This document shows, piece after piece, positions 46,352-56,060 of a stretch of 64,000 nt of DNA. The DNA comes from Theodoxus fluviatilis (lineage: Eukaryota; Mollusca; Gastropoda; Cycloneritida; Neritidae). Under the pieces are notes generated by a model. That model ran no database searches. It saw only the letters and a list, made by a program, of their open reading frames with translations, and was not told the origin of the DNA. The first letter of the stretch is position 1. Every line of letters begins with the position of its first letter. The stretch spans positions 7,501 through 71,500 of the forward strand of contig JAWQFJ010000571.1 in NCBI GenBank assembly GCA_034096865.1, given 5' to 3'. Position numbers and translations under genes: made by a program.

Positions 46352-46439
<88 letters not shown>

Positions 46440-46646
46440 TCTTTTGAATCTCATTCTAATGAGGTTCACTGTTGGGAGAGATGTTCAGTGTTATCGTCAT
46501 ACATGAATTTGTATATGTACATGTGCACATCCATGCTTGCCTTTAGTGAATTTGAACCTTTGCTTCATGTGCATGCATGTGTGCAAGAAGGTGTGTGAAT
46601 AAGCATGCAAGCAGGTGCAATTGAATGTGTTGTGTGTGTCCATAAG

Positions 46647-46727
<81 letters not shown>

Positions 46728-49700
46728 ATCATTAAAGAATATACTGGAACTCGTTTGGATAGTTTTGTATTCATGAAAGTTTCTGCACTGAATAAATGTC
46801 CACAAGGATGTCTCGCCTAAGTCTCAGCAATAAATGAATGAATGTCAGAAGTCACCACTCATGGAAACAATTCTAGTCTATTTCAGTAGCTAGCACTACA
46901 TGGTGCATTTGACTGCTGGGCATCCTACATATTAAACAAAAAAGTTTCAATCACAATACCTTTCCACTCTACAATAAATTAGTAGCAAGCTCTTGATACC
47001 AGAGTACAGGCATAATTAGTGATGTGTCACATTGGCCTTTTCATTTTCATTTCATTAAAACTTACCTTTCTGGAACCATCCTGGTTGAAATATTTAAAGA
47101 ATATAATCAGATTCTCCCCATCCAATGCAGTTTCTGATTTCAAGAGCAGATTTTTACCAATTTGAAAGTGTTTTTTTTTACTTCTTTAAAGCAGACTGTT
47201 TAATACATAACCAAAAATCTGCTTAGGATCAACAGAAAGTTTTGAACCACAGTCAGGGATCAAACTTGAGACCCCCTGCTGAATCCTCAAGTGCCAATGT
47301 GACATCTCTAAGAGGTTAAGCATGCACATGTCATGCAGTTAAGGCAAAGGCTAGCCATGATACAGGTATCATTAGCATCACTGCCATCTCCAGTCGGAAC
47401 AGAAAAGACCAACCCAGAACTATTATTCTTTATCCTACTGTAACTTGGGATTCGAACAGTCTATATTAGTCTCAAAGTAACATCACTACTTGATTCAGTT
47501 ACTGCACCATCTGTCACAGCACCTAGTTAAGCATTTGTTCTCGTTGAAGTAAATGCGAGGAGTTTATAGAAACTACATACTCAAAGATTTTATTTGGCCC
47601 TAGAAATGAATACTGGTGAACTCAACTGTTGATAAAAATGTTAATTTGCATGAGTCAGCAATGACAGTTAGGTTCATTTTACATAAGTCAATGAAATAAA
47701 TCGCAAAAAACTGGATTTTAAGGGGAAAATGTTTTGTTGGGCTGTGTTTGTTGTAAATTCCTCATCCAATTGAAGACGATTCAATCACAGTTACTGCTCC
47801 TTGTTCATGGGTAGGCTTTCGCTTTAACTATTCACACCCGTGTAAAAACATATCACTTTAAACATCACCGCAATCATTCTTATTTACCAGAAAAGGTTTC
47901 TTATCACGAAAAGCAAGTAGCAGATGCACAACATAACTTTTCCATGACATAACAGTCATGCCCTAATGCAACCTTCTTAAAACTGCATGCAGAACTAGAA
48001 GAACTTGGTTCTACCTGTGACACAGTGGTGCAATAACCTATGCGGGCAGTGCTGTACCTTGCAGTGGATCTACAACGACACATATGATACCTCCCAGACT
48101 TACCTGGTAGACAGTCTCTGTTCCCTCCACAGGGGCTCCGTTCTGTGGCACCTGGTCAGAACAATGACAAGATGTTTTCATCAGAAAATCACTGCCAGGT
48201 CTGCATTTAAATGAAAACAAAGAACTACTGCTAACTTTCATGTAAAGCAAACACACTGTCTTCCACGGTGTCAAATGACAACTTTCAGGGCCATTATGCC
48301 TGTTGTAGTCAAGATTTCTTAGGCCGAGTTGAGATTGACAAGTCAGTGCACCAAAAGTTCAAGTTCCAGAACATTAGGCCTAGGACCCAGCACTGCGATG
48401 TTTGCCGCCAGAAGCCACGGGCAACAGAACCATGAGAAGACAGAACATGAGTTCCCATTCCATGCTTCAACTGGATCCGATACTGTTGGTCACAATTTTT
48501 TTACTGCATTCCATCTCCCAAATTCTATTTCAGTATCATTGACGGGAAAGTTGACCAGAGATTCCGTAATGACAACCACTTACTATGTCCATTTTGTGGA
48601 GTTGTACATGTAGAAGATGAGGAACATTTTATATGCTGATGTGCAACATACAGTGACTTGCACGTAAAATAATTTGGGCATTGGTTACCCAATAAATTCT
48701 ACGTACCTATGTCTAGTTTGTGTACTGCCATAATGCAGGGCCGTAATACAAGAAGAACTAAATCTCTTGCAATGTATATTTATGATGCTTTTAAAACACA
48801 CAAGCATCTTGCATAATGCAGTAGGTATTTTGTTCTGTGACAAAATCAGTGAGGATCATTATTCTTTTTTATGGTAGTTGCAATGGGCTGATAACCGTAT
48901 GAATAAAACTCAAGTTCAAGTTGAAGTTCTCTCAAATCAGTTCCAAGCATATTATGATGATGATGACAGCAGAAACATTCCACTGAAGAAACTTTTTTGC
49001 CCCAAAGGTGTGGACAATCCACGCATGGTCATCTATCCTGACAGGCTTGAGAAAGATGCCCTGGGACCATCATAATTACCTGGTAGACATTTTCTTGGCC
49101 CTCTGCTGGTTTCTCTTCTGTTTTGGTTTCCTCTCCCTCCTTGGCCCCCTCTATCTCCTTCTTCTTCATTTCAAAGACCACTTGGAAGAGGTCTCTCAAG
49201 GCAAGCACCACAGACTCCGCCTGCAACATTCAAAGCAGACATACATGGACATTGAGCACACAAGGAAGTTCCACTCCCAAATATGGTTGTGTATTGAGCA
49301 ATGATATGCCCAATGTGGTAGTCATGGCACAAGAACAAGTTTTTTTTATTAAAAAAAAAAAAGATTTATCACAGTTTCTCTCCTCCTTTTTTTTCTTTTT
49401 TTTCCCATCATTCTTTATTCAAGAATACAAAGTTTACATACATGAATATTAACATAATGGTGCGTTGGATGGGCGGAGGCTGCATCAGGGGGAGGGATAA
49501 AGGGAGAAGGAGGGGAGTACAGGGGGAGTACAAGGGGAGGGAGGGGAGGAATGCAGAAAGAAGAGCATTTCCCTTGATATTCTGGTTTTACAATGGAAGG
49601 AAGGGCGACCATCTTTTCAAATGTATGTGCAGTTTGTCGTTCCGAAATGCTATTTGTTTTTCAATATCTTCTGTGGCTTGTAGGACTTTTCTAAAAGTAT

Positions 49701-52700
49701 CTATACTAATTTTGTAGTCAAGACATTTAGCATTAAATATATACTGTTTAGCACTGAATATTATAAGATTTCCAACGTCATTAGACGTAGCATTTCCAAA
49801 GAATACCGTTTTTCTATTAATATTGATCGAAAGAGTGCGACGTTGTAGATATAATTGTAAATCAGCCCAGAAGGCCTGAATCACTTCACACTCCCAAAAC
49901 ACGTGTTCCAGTGTTTCTGGATTGCACAAACAAAATCCACATAGAGATGATGATACTTTTCTTATTCTGAGAAGAAAGGTGTTGGTTGAGATTATACGAT
50001 GCAAAAACTTAAACTGGAAATTTTTCAATCTAGTATCTATTGTGCATTTTGATGCAAGTTTATATGCATGTTCCCAGTCTATGGCCTCGTCCTCAACTGA
50101 TCTTTTCCATCTTTCTTGTGATCCTATGCATTTAACATTATTTTCCTTGAGAAGGATTTGATAAAAGAAGCGTGTGCATTTGCACCTCTTAGCCATTTGT
50201 TTAATTAGAGGTTCCAGCTCATTTCCCCTTTCCCTATTTGCAATAATGTCCTTCCATGCTGAGGGGATAGCATGCTTTACCCGCTGATATGTGAAACAGT
50301 CTTCCATATCAAGACTATGCCTTTCCTTGAGCTCATTAAAACTGATTATTCTATTTTCTTTTATAACGTGTTTAATTTGTAGTATTCCTTTTTTTGCCCA
50401 TTTTCGACATTCGATCGGGGCATTACTTTGTTTTACATGTGAATTGTACCAGATTGACTGTTCAAGGATATTATCGCTTGGATTTGTAGTCAACGCAATT
50501 TTGCTCCAGTGTTTTAACACATCAAACACAAAATTATTATTTTTAATGTATTTCTTTAAATGGTGTTCCGTAAGCACTGAATTAAAATAGTTGTCACCCC
50601 CAATCTTTTCCAAGTAGTGCCTAAAGCTGATTTTCCATTCGCCTTTATTGTTATCATTTATGTACCGTCTAATCCAGTTTGCTTTTATTGCAGTAAGGAA
50701 ACTTTGTAGATCAACCATCTTAAGACCCCCATTCTCTGTATTCTGAATGATTACTCTCCTCGCTATTTTGTCGGGTTTATTGCTCCATAGGAAAGAAAAA
50801 AGATCTTTATTGATTGCTTTCAAAGTCTTATCTGGTGGGTCTGGGAGGGTTGTTAGTGGGTATATAATAATTGGGAACAAGTTGATGACAAGTAAAAGGT
50901 CATAACTGAAGAAAACAAGATATTAAGACCACTCACTGTAAAGGGAGACAACACATAGCAAATTAACATAGTCATTACGGACATTTGCTTGATAAAACTA
51001 GATTATATCAACCATCATTACTCAATGTTTTCATGATGTAAACATTTTCTTTTTTCTTCAGCAATTTCATTGATTAATTGTTAAAAAGAGATGACAACGA
51101 GGTATCCTTATAAGCCAGAACTTTTGTGTCATCAAGGCCATCTACAAGACAACAATTTCAGCAAATCGCCATAATCCATCCATCCATAGAAGTGAACATG
51201 TAGACATTCAACATAAATCTACATTCTGCAAACACAACCTTATCACTGAACCAAATCATGATGAATGATCGCTTCCAGCAATAGTTATCTCAAAGATGGA
51301 GGCAGACGGGCTCTAATGCATGCTCCCTACCTACTCGGACCACTCACTGCTTTCTCTGTTTTGATGGCGTAGAACTTGTGTGTGCCATCACCTGGACCAA
51401 AAATGTAACCGAAGGCTCGGTGGTCGGACACGTCCCTGGCTATGAATGAAATCCTGTGCACTGGGTGAGTGTGGACGCTTGTCTGCAAGAAAAAAAGGAA
51501 AGTTGAAGAGATAAAAGAAATCATAAAAGCATCATTTTTGTAAATAACAGCATTCATGCTTTCTTCAAAGCAAAGAAAATCAACAAAAGAAAGATTTTAC
51601 AAACATCTCATCCAAGTTCTAAAGATAATGTTTACATTTTCCAAAAAGGTGAAAATTAAAATGTTTTTTTTTAAATCTCCAACTTCTCAGGGGCCATTCA
51701 TATGTGAATTGGGTTAAAATGATATTTTAATGAATTTTTTAGTCATGGTGACATGACAAACTTGTTAGAGAATTTTATTTGATCACAAACCTATTTTAAC
51801 TCTGCCCTACATGATTTGTAAGAGGTGAAGATCTTAGGACATCATGAGTTGATTTGCATTTATTCTAAACTATTCTAGTGATTTCCGTGCTTAATGGCCT
51901 TAAACAGTCTATGAAGGCTGTCAGGTTCTGAAACTCCGTCCATCTATCCATTTATTTTAAATTCTGAAAACAACAATACATAGCACAGCTTTTACCTGAT
52001 TTTTCTTAACTTGCAAAAGCAACAAACTCTCAATTAAAGCTAGTAACTCCTATGAGCAGTTTTGCATCCTGTACCAAAACTTATTTCTCTATAAAGATTC
52101 CAGAAAGATTGAATGGATTCAAGAAAAAGAGTTTAAAATAACACTGATCTTTAATGGAATTATGAATTAAATTTTCACGCAATGGTTTGAAACAAAACAG
52201 GAATCATATCCCAGTATTTTTTCAAGGGCAGACAACAAGCCAAATTTTCAGCAAATGTCATTGGACATGATGCTGACAAAGTAATAACTATGATCTTTCC
52301 TTCAATTTTATTCAACAGCAAACCATTTCATCAACTTACATGGTAGAAACAAAGGAGGAAGAAGAGGAAGAAGAGGAAGAAGAAGAAGAGGAGGAGGAGG
52401 AGGAGGAAGAGGAGGAGGAGGAGGAGGAAGAGGAGGAGGAGGAGGAGGAGGAGGAGGAGGAGGAGGAGGAGGAGGAGGAGGAGGAGGAGGAGGAGGAGGA
52501 GGAGGAGGAGGAGGAGGGGGAAGAGGAGGAGAAGGGGGAGGAGGAGGAGGAGGAGGAGGAGGAGGAGGAGGAGGAGGAGGAGGAGGAGGAGGAGGAGGAG
52601 GAGGAGGAGGAGGAGGAGGAGGAGGAGGAGGAGGAGGAGGAGGAGGAGGAAGGGGGAAGAGGAGGAGGAGGGGGAGGAGGAGGAGGAGGAGGAAGAGGAG

Positions 52701-54350
52701 GAGGAGGAGGAGGAGGAGGAGGAGGAGGAGGAGGAGGAGGAGGAGGAGGAGGAGGAGGAGGAGGAGGAGGAGGAGGAGGAGGAGGAGGAGGAGGAGGAGG
52801 AGGAGGAGGAGGGGAAGAGGAGGAGGAGGAGGAGGGGGAAGAGGAGGAGGAGGAGGAGGGGGAAGAGGAGGAGGAGGAGGAGGGGGAAGAGAAGGGGGAA
52901 GAGAGGAGAGAGAAGGAAGGAGTGAGGAGGAAGGAGGAGTGAGAAGGAAGGAGGGAGGAGTGAGAAGGAGGGAGGGAGGGAGGGAGGGAGGGAGGGAGGG
53001 AGGCAGGGAGGGAGGGAGGCAGGGAGGGAGGGAGGGAGGGAGGGAGGGAGGGAGGGAGGGAGGGAGGGAGGGAGGGAGGGAGGGAGGGAGGGAGGGAGGG
53101 AGGGAGGGAGGGAGGGAAGAGGGAGAGAGGAGGGAGGGAGGAGGAGGGAGGGAGGAGGAAGGAGGGGGGAGGAGGAGGGAGGAGGAGGGAGAAAGAGGAG
53201 GGAGGAGGAAGGAGAAGGAGGGAGGGAGGGGGAGGAGGGGGGGGGGGGGCGAGAAGGAGGGAGGAGGACTAGGGAGGAGGAGGGAGGAGGAGGAGGAGGA
53301 GCTTACATGGTTGACCTGGTCCCTGATCTGCAGGCCTTCCAGGGAGATGCTGATGAGGATGCGCTGCTTGTGGGTGCCTGAGGCCTTCACAAAGGCCTTC
53401 AGCTTCTGCATCTTTTCCTGGCACATCTTGTCACCCCTCGCCTCGGGAACATCGTCGATGCCGATCAGTTTTGCTCGGAATGTCAGTCCTTGTCTGAACT
53501 TCTCCTCCAACTCTTCCTGGGTGGGTCCTTTCATTAAAAAACCCAGCAATGTTGTAAACTAATGAAAGATGGAGAAAATATGTGAGTCAAGGGAAGCTAT
53601 GTATTGTCTAGATCTTTGTTTCTCTGTAATATAGGACTGTATCCCACTCATCAACATTTATTATACTATTACAAAAAGTTTTCAATGTCTCTATTTAAGA
53701 GAGGAAAATTCGAAGATACACAAAACACACACACACACATACACTAAAGTCACATCTTGAATATAAACTGCAGATTTACTAAAAACAAGACATCATCTTA
53801 CTGCCATTTTCTTTTCATTGCCTTTATATTCAGCGAGATTTGAAAAAAACTGATTTTGTCCAAGAAGCCAATGATATGAATTCAAGTTGAAATCACAGAG
53901 CACATTTCAGCTAAATTTCCAGCACACACTGATATGAAAAAGCCAACTTTTCTTCCAGTCCACACATATATATACATCAGCACGAACATCTGCACAAAAA
54001 CGGAACAGTCAGCTATGTAGATCAACCATTCAGAAAGCTTTCACCAGTAAAGTTGACCTTGGCACATCAAAGTCAGTCAGGGAGACCTCTGAACCTGACC
54101 TCATCTGAACCACAATACACAGCTCTCAATCACACCCACTACCTGATGGTCAGATGCTGAAATACTCTTAAAGAGTTCAGTGAGGGGACATGGGAAGCTG
54201 CCTTGAACAAAAAATAAGTTATAAGCTATTGGTAAAACTTGTCCATTTTCACCCCATATGCAGTGTTGTGTGTTATATCTGCTGTCAACATAACCAGTAG
54301 AGGAAGACCTTACCCTCTTTTCCTTTCTCTTTCTTGGCGTTGTTTGCCAT
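22479..54350 (-). CDS. Dab: Disabled (Dab) family endocytic and signalling adaptor, 932 aa, ten coding exons
   Basis: Exons 54350-54314, 53527-53307, 51482-51348, 49220-49080, 48151-48104, 46288-46211, 33790-33482, 29972-28230, 26346-26299 and 22517-22479 join in frame. Residues about 14-160 form a Dab-type PTB domain ([51 protein letters not shown]). In this family the PTB binds NPxY tails of LDL-receptor-type receptors and phosphoinositides at the plasma membrane. Two YQVP motifs (177-180, 193-196) match the type phosphorylated in vertebrate Dab1. LVDLE (about 208-212) fits a clathrin box. Exon 8 carries repeated DPF (AP-2 appendage ligands), NPF and Pro-rich SH3 ligands. Start: ATG with AGC ATGG context and an in-frame TAA 11 codons upstream. 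All introns after the first are phase 0. The intron between exons 8 and 9 is GC-AG. The Dab assignment is firm; the exact exon set is a manual model. Confidence 0.93.
23086..23262. repeat. 59-bp tandem repeat, three copies
   Basis: Unit contains ACACAAACCCATGGAGAAAT, TGAGCCATAACACTCAAGCA and AATTCTGAGTGACTATAAC. Only a few differences between copies, so a recent expansion. Confidence 0.9.
24891..25232. mobile_element. MITE-like element with about 45-bp terminal inverted repeats
   Basis: Left CACTAATGGGCCACACTAGT, GGACTCATCCAAGGAAAGGG; right end reverse-complemented reads CCGTAATGGGCCATACTAAT, GGACTCATCCAAGAAAAGGG. The interior of about 250 bp is non-coding. The outer AATCCC may extend the TIR. 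The target duplication is unresolved. Confidence 0.75.
26299..26346 (-). CDS. Dab: Dab exon 9 (16 codons, phase 0-0)
   Basis: Acceptor TTATGTTTGCAG|AAA, donor GGGGAG|GTATGT. Encodes [16 protein letters not shown], with an F-D-D-I-F acidic-aromatic motif. Joins FGK of exon 8 to DNLY of exon 10 without a frame change. Confidence 0.85.
26347..28229 (-). other. Dab intron 8 with a GC donor
   Basis: Intron begins GCAAGT after GGGAAG and ends TTTGCAG. The strong fit of AAG|GCAAGT and the phase match to exon 9 support a GC-AG intron. No GT donor in frame was found nearby. The interior is AT-rich with no exon recognised. Confidence 0.7.
28230..29972 (-). CDS. Dab: Dab exon 8, the large DPF-rich exon (581 codons)
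   Basis: Acceptor CATCTCGCTCTCCACAG|AGC; donor AAG|GCAAGT. Residues about 324-904 of the model. N-terminal part: [13 protein letters not shown], a [11 protein letters not shown] repeat, [10 protein letters not shown] (NPF). Middle: [12 protein letters not shown], then about seven 12-13-residue repeats of the type [12 protein letters not shown] (about 29040-29290). Then Pro-rich blocks ([24 protein letters not shown]), a Ser-rich part, [11 protein letters not shown], and [10 protein letters not shown] at the end. DPF and FxDxF-type motifs bind the AP-2 alpha-adaptin ear in known Dab proteins. If the GC donor is skipped, the frame runs 18 more codons to TAG at about 28173. Confidence 0.9.
29040..29290 (-). 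repeat. Coding minisatellite of about 39-bp units (DPFAPS repeat)
   Basis: Seven or more in-frame copies of GATCCCTTTGCCCC with linker codons for S/N-GGQ-x-T/S-R. One copy has DSF instead of DPF. Copy number would directly set the number of AP-2-binding sites. Confidence 0.85.
30846..30893. repeat. (GGGTGGGTGG)n G-rich short tandem repeat
   Basis: Four to five copies of a 10-mer with many GGG/GGGGG runs, so it fits a G-quadruplex motif on the + strand (template side for Dab). Confidence 0.9.
31481..31690. repeat. (GT)n microsatellite, two blocks
   Basis: Pure GT at about 31481-31545 and 31611-31689, separated by GTCTCTGTGTGTGTGAGAGA and AT-rich sequence. Confidence 0.95.
32279..33345. repeat. 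(CA)n arrays with higher-order units
   Basis: Two copies of a segment with AACATTTCATGTACTTGAAT and CTCAATCAGTCC (32361 and 32606 onward), then about six copies of a unit with AACCATCTCCCATCCCCTAA and TCCACATCTATCTTTCCACA separated by variable CA runs. CA slippage combined with segmental duplication explains the layout. Confidence 0.9.
33482..33790 (-). CDS. Dab: Dab exon 7 (103 codons, phase 0-0)
   Basis: Acceptor TGCTTCGCAG|GGC, donor GGAGCC|GTGAGT. Encodes [38 protein letters not shown], then a Gly/Phe/Pro-rich part with [11 protein letters not shown] and [18 protein letters not shown]. The acidic DDLDGL and the G-F-G spacing are usual in the linker after the PTB domain. Confidence 0.85.
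34092..34405. repeat. 21-bp minisatellite with ACTAGT and TGACGT
   Basis: About 15 copies of GTGTGACGTAGTATGCTACTA with variation and two short copies. Each unit carries TGACGT, the half-site of CREB/ATF-type factors, and ACTAGT. About 300 bp upstream of Dab exon 7 in transcript sense. Confidence 0.9.
36003..36885. repeat. Degenerate GGGTGGGAGTAAGGGAGG-type repeats
   Basis: Irregular units of about 22-36 bp that share GGGTGGG, GAGTAAG and GGAGGAAAGG blocks with the regular 20-bp array next to them. Larger blocks with GGATGGGTGGAAGTAAGTAA recur four times. Looks like an older, degenerated edge of the same expansion. Confidence 0.85.
36886..46140. repeat. 9.25-kb minisatellite, 20-bp unit, about 460 copies
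   Basis: Unit GGAAGGGTGGGTGAGAGTAA (+ strand). Common variants are GGATGAGAG, GAGAGGAAGG, GGAAGAGTGG and GAGAGTACGG. Period stays at 20 with rare indels (near 43004, 44173, 44192, 44270 and 44346). Interrupted by an N gap at 44987-45008. In Dab transcript sense the unit contains no G, and no stop codon in any frame, which creates open frames of about 3,500 codons. Confidence 0.97.
44987..45008. other. Assembly gap (22 N) inside the minisatellite
   Basis: Unresolved bases in the middle of a 20-bp array. True array length may differ from what is shown. Confidence 1.
46211..46288 (-). CDS. Dab: Dab exon 6 (26 codons, phase 0-0)
   Basis: Acceptor TCTCCCGTCCAG|GTG, donor CAGCAA|GTGGGT. Starts VPTNN, completing the second YQVP across the junction. 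Contains NLVDLEDQL, a clathrin-box type L-x-x-L-E motif. Confidence 0.88.
46346..46436. repeat. (TC)n microsatellite
   Basis: Pure TC dinucleotides about 60 bp upstream of Dab exon 6 in transcript sense, where they read (GA)n. Confidence 0.98.
46650..46725. repeat. (TC)n microsatellite
   Basis: Second pure TC run, 214 bp from the first. Confidence 0.98.
48104..48151 (-). CDS. Dab: Dab exon 5 (16 codons, phase 0-0, YQ|VP cassette)
   Basis: Acceptor TTCTGACCAG|GTG, donor TACCAG|GTAAGT. Encodes [16 protein letters not shown]. It begins with VP and ends with VYQ, so skipping it would rejoin the exon 4 YQ to the exon 6 VP and leave one motif instead of two. Confidence 0.85.
48152..49079 (-). other. 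Dab intron 4
   Basis: Canonical GTAATT donor and CCAG acceptor. Includes a decayed retroelement fragment on the opposite strand (48545-48815). Confidence 0.65.
48545..48815 (+). pseudogene. Decayed LINE reverse-transcriptase C-terminal fragment
   Basis: The + frame reads [20 protein letters not shown] then EEHFIC, with C-x2-C...H...C spacing typical of the zinc-finger end of non-LTR polymerases. TGA and TAA stops interrupt it soon after. Confidence 0.6.
49080..49220 (-). CDS. Dab: Dab exon 4 (47 codons, phase 0-0), end of the PTB domain
   Basis: Acceptor GAATGTTGCAG|GCG, donor TACCAG|GTAATT. Starts [20 protein letters not shown], the C-terminal helix of the PTB fold that packs on the ligand groove. 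Continues as a Glu/Lys-rich helix and ends QENVYQ, the first tyrosine of a YQ|VP junction. Confidence 0.93.
49221..51347 (-). other. Dab intron 3 (about 2.1 kb)
   Basis: Donor AAAGCA|GTGAGT and acceptor TTGCAG. Mostly occupied by the LINE. 50925-51347 has no feature recognised. Confidence 0.75.
49386..50890 (-). pseudogene. 5'-truncated L1/Tx1-like LINE ORF2 fragment with poly(A) tail
   Basis: A 430-codon open frame (50880-49588) reads [50 protein letters not shown] and [18 protein letters not shown], the end of an L1-type ORF2 with its C-terminal zinc-finger-like motif. A 3' UTR of about 190 bp ends with TTGAATAAAG (AATAAA at 49414-49419) and an A-rich tail at 49387-49403. Truncated near 50890, missing endonuclease and most of the RT. 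No internal stop, so young. Same orientation as Dab, in its intron 3. Confidence 0.9.
51348..51482 (-). CDS. Dab: Dab exon 3 (45 codons, phase 0-0), PTB core
   Basis: Acceptor TTTCTTGCAG|ACA, donor AAAGCA|GTGAGT. Encodes [20 protein letters not shown] and [12 protein letters not shown], the most conserved strands of the Dab PTB domain. Confidence 0.95.
51795..51956 (+). mobile_element. SINE-like repeat, copy 4 (diverged)
   Basis: ACTCTGCCCTACATGATTTG, GGACATCATGAGTTG, TTTCCGTGCTTAATGGCCTT and TCCGTCCATCTATCCA align in order with the copies at 12467 and 18880. Confidence 0.6.
51957..52339 (-). other. Dab intron 2, unique part
   Basis: No feature recognised. Intron 2 as a whole runs 53306-51483. 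Confidence 0.5.
52340..53300. repeat. Polypurine tract of about 950 bp: (GGA)n then (GGGA)n
   Basis: Almost pure purine on +: GGA/GAA triplets to about 52960, GGGA tetramers to about 53115, then mixed GGA/GAGGGA. Ends a few bases from the splice donor of Dab exon 2. In transcript sense it is a pyrimidine tract open in frame with exon 2 down to 52308. Confidence 0.97.
53307..53527 (-). CDS. Dab: Dab exon 2 (PTB N-terminal half)
   Basis: Acceptor TTTAATGAAAG|GA (phase 1), donor AACCAT|GTAAGC (phase 0). Encodes [52 protein letters not shown] and [13 protein letters not shown]. These match the first strands and helix of Dab PTB domains. Confidence 0.95.
53528..54313 (-). other. Dab intron 1 of the coding region
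   Basis: Donor GAGG|GTAAGG, phase 1. Contains a short CA run near 53728. No other feature recognised. Confidence 0.7.
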
Positions 54351-54397
54351 GCTGGCAGACTGGGTGTTCCTCTCCTTCCCTTAGTCCTGCAACTGAC
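54314..54397 (-). CDS. Dab: Dab exon 1 of the coding region: 5' UTR end and start codon
   Basis: Acceptor GTGTATTTCAG|GTCAG at 54398, so at least one more upstream non-coding exon exists. ATG at 54350-54348 in CCAGCATGG, preceded in frame by TAA. Encodes [12 protein letters not shown] plus the first base of a Gly codon. A Lys-rich N terminus before the PTB domain is usual for Dab. Confidence 0.85.
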
Positions 54398-54475
54398 CTG
54401 AAATACACAACACACCGGGATTTAATGAGTGCATTTCTGTCAGCAATCAAGATGGTTGTGTGACTGACTGACTGA

Positions 54476-54479
54476 TTGA

Positions 54480-54515
<36 letters not shown>
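54476..54515. repeat. (GACT)n/(GGCT)n tetranucleotide repeat
   Basis: GACTGACTGACTG then GGCTGGCTGGCTGGCTGGCT, short and adjacent to the GACA array. Confidence 0.9.
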
Positions 54516-54517
<2 letters not shown>

Positions 54518-54627
54518 TATGGACTGACGAACCAACGGACAAACACACACGCACACACACACGTACACACACACACACACACAGACAGAGAGAGAGACAC
54601 ACATAAAGATATGCTGAAAGACAGACG

Positions 54628-54989
54628 AGAAGGACAAGACAGACAGACAAATGAGGCAGACAAATGAGACAGACAGACAGACAGACAGACAAATGAGACA
54701 GACAGACAAATGAGACAGACAGACAGACAAATGAGACAGACAGACAAATGAGACAGACAGACAGACAAATGAGACAGACAGACAGACAAATGAGACAGAC
54801 AGACAGACAAATGAGACAGACAGACAGACAGACAAATGAGACAGACAGACAGACAAATGAGACAGACAGACAGACAGACAGACAAATGAGACAGACAGAC
54901 AAATGAGACAGACAGACAAATGAGACAGACAAATGAGACAGACAAACAAATGAGACAGACAGACAGACAAATGAGACAGACAGACAAAT

Positions 54990-55021
<32 letters not shown>

Positions 55022-55023
55022 TG

Positions 55024-55058
<35 letters not shown>

Positions 55059-55471
55059 TGAGACAGACAGACAGACAGACAAATGAGACAGACAGACAAA
55101 TGAGACAGACAGACAGACAGACAGACAAATGAGACAGACAGACAAATGAGACAGACAGACAAATGAGACAGACAGACAGACAAATGAGACAGACAGACAG
55201 ACAGACAAATGAGACATACAGACAGACAGACAGACAGACAGACAAATGAGACAGACAGACAGACAGACAGACAAATGAGACAGACAGACAAATGAGACAG
55301 ACAGACAGACAGACAAATGAGACAGACAGACAGACAGACAAATGAGACAGACAGACAGACAAATGAGACATACAGACAAATGAGACAGACAGACAAATGA
55401 GACATACAGACAAATGAGACAGACAGACAAATGAGACAGACAGACAGACAAATGAGACAGACAGACAAATG

Positions 55472-55538
<67 letters not shown>

Positions 55539-55834
55539 TGAGACAGACAGACAAATGAGACAGACAGACAGGCAGACAAATGAGACAGACAGACAAATGA
55601 GACAGACAGACATACAGACAAATGAGACAGACAGACAGACAAATGAGACAGACAGACAAATGAGACAGACAGACAGACAGACAAATGAGACAGACAGACA
55701 GACAGACAAATGAGACAGACAGACAAATGAGACAGACAGACAAATGAGACAGACAGACAGACAAATGAGACAGACAGACAGACAGACAAATGAGACAGAC
55801 ATACAGACAAATGAGACAGACAGACAGACAAATG

Positions 55835-55893
<59 letters not shown>

Positions 55894-56060
55894 TGAGACA
55901 GACAGACAGACAAATGAGACAAGACAAATGAGACAGACAGACAGACAGACAAATGAGACAGACAGACAGACAGACAAATGAGACAGACAGACAGACACAC
56001 AGACACAGACACACAGACAGACACAGACACACAGACAGACAGACAGACAGACACTGAAAA
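54628..56060. repeat. (GACA)n array with AAATGA interruptions, about 1.4 kb
   Basis: Runs of GACAGACA of variable length separated by AAATGAGACAGA. The interruption recurs dozens of times, so the expansion unit is larger than the tetranucleotide. The open frames of 500-600 codons on - are composition artefacts. Confidence 0.97.

Larger units (their letters stand above)
46289..48103 (-). other. Dab intron 5 (about 1.8 kb)
   Basis: Canonical GTAAGT donor and CCAG acceptor. Apart from the two TC runs, no feature is recognised. 47260-47290 resembles the T-arm region of a tRNA-derived SINE on the - strand but is too weak to call. Confidence 0.6.

Noticed and set aside
35798..46438. Open frames of about 3,500 codons on the - strand
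   Set aside because: They result from a 20-bp unit without stop codons in any frame; two frames are equally open. Only the 26 codons at 46288-46211 are a supported Dab exon. Kept only as an intron-retention possibility.
47260..47300. tRNA T-arm-like sequence on the - strand
   Set aside because: No matching A-box, acceptor stem or cloverleaf; too weak for a SINE or tRNA call.
52308..53300. 413-codon - frame and 200-codon + frame through the purine tract
   Set aside because: Low-complexity translation of GGA/GGGA repeats. Only 53527-53307 is a real exon.
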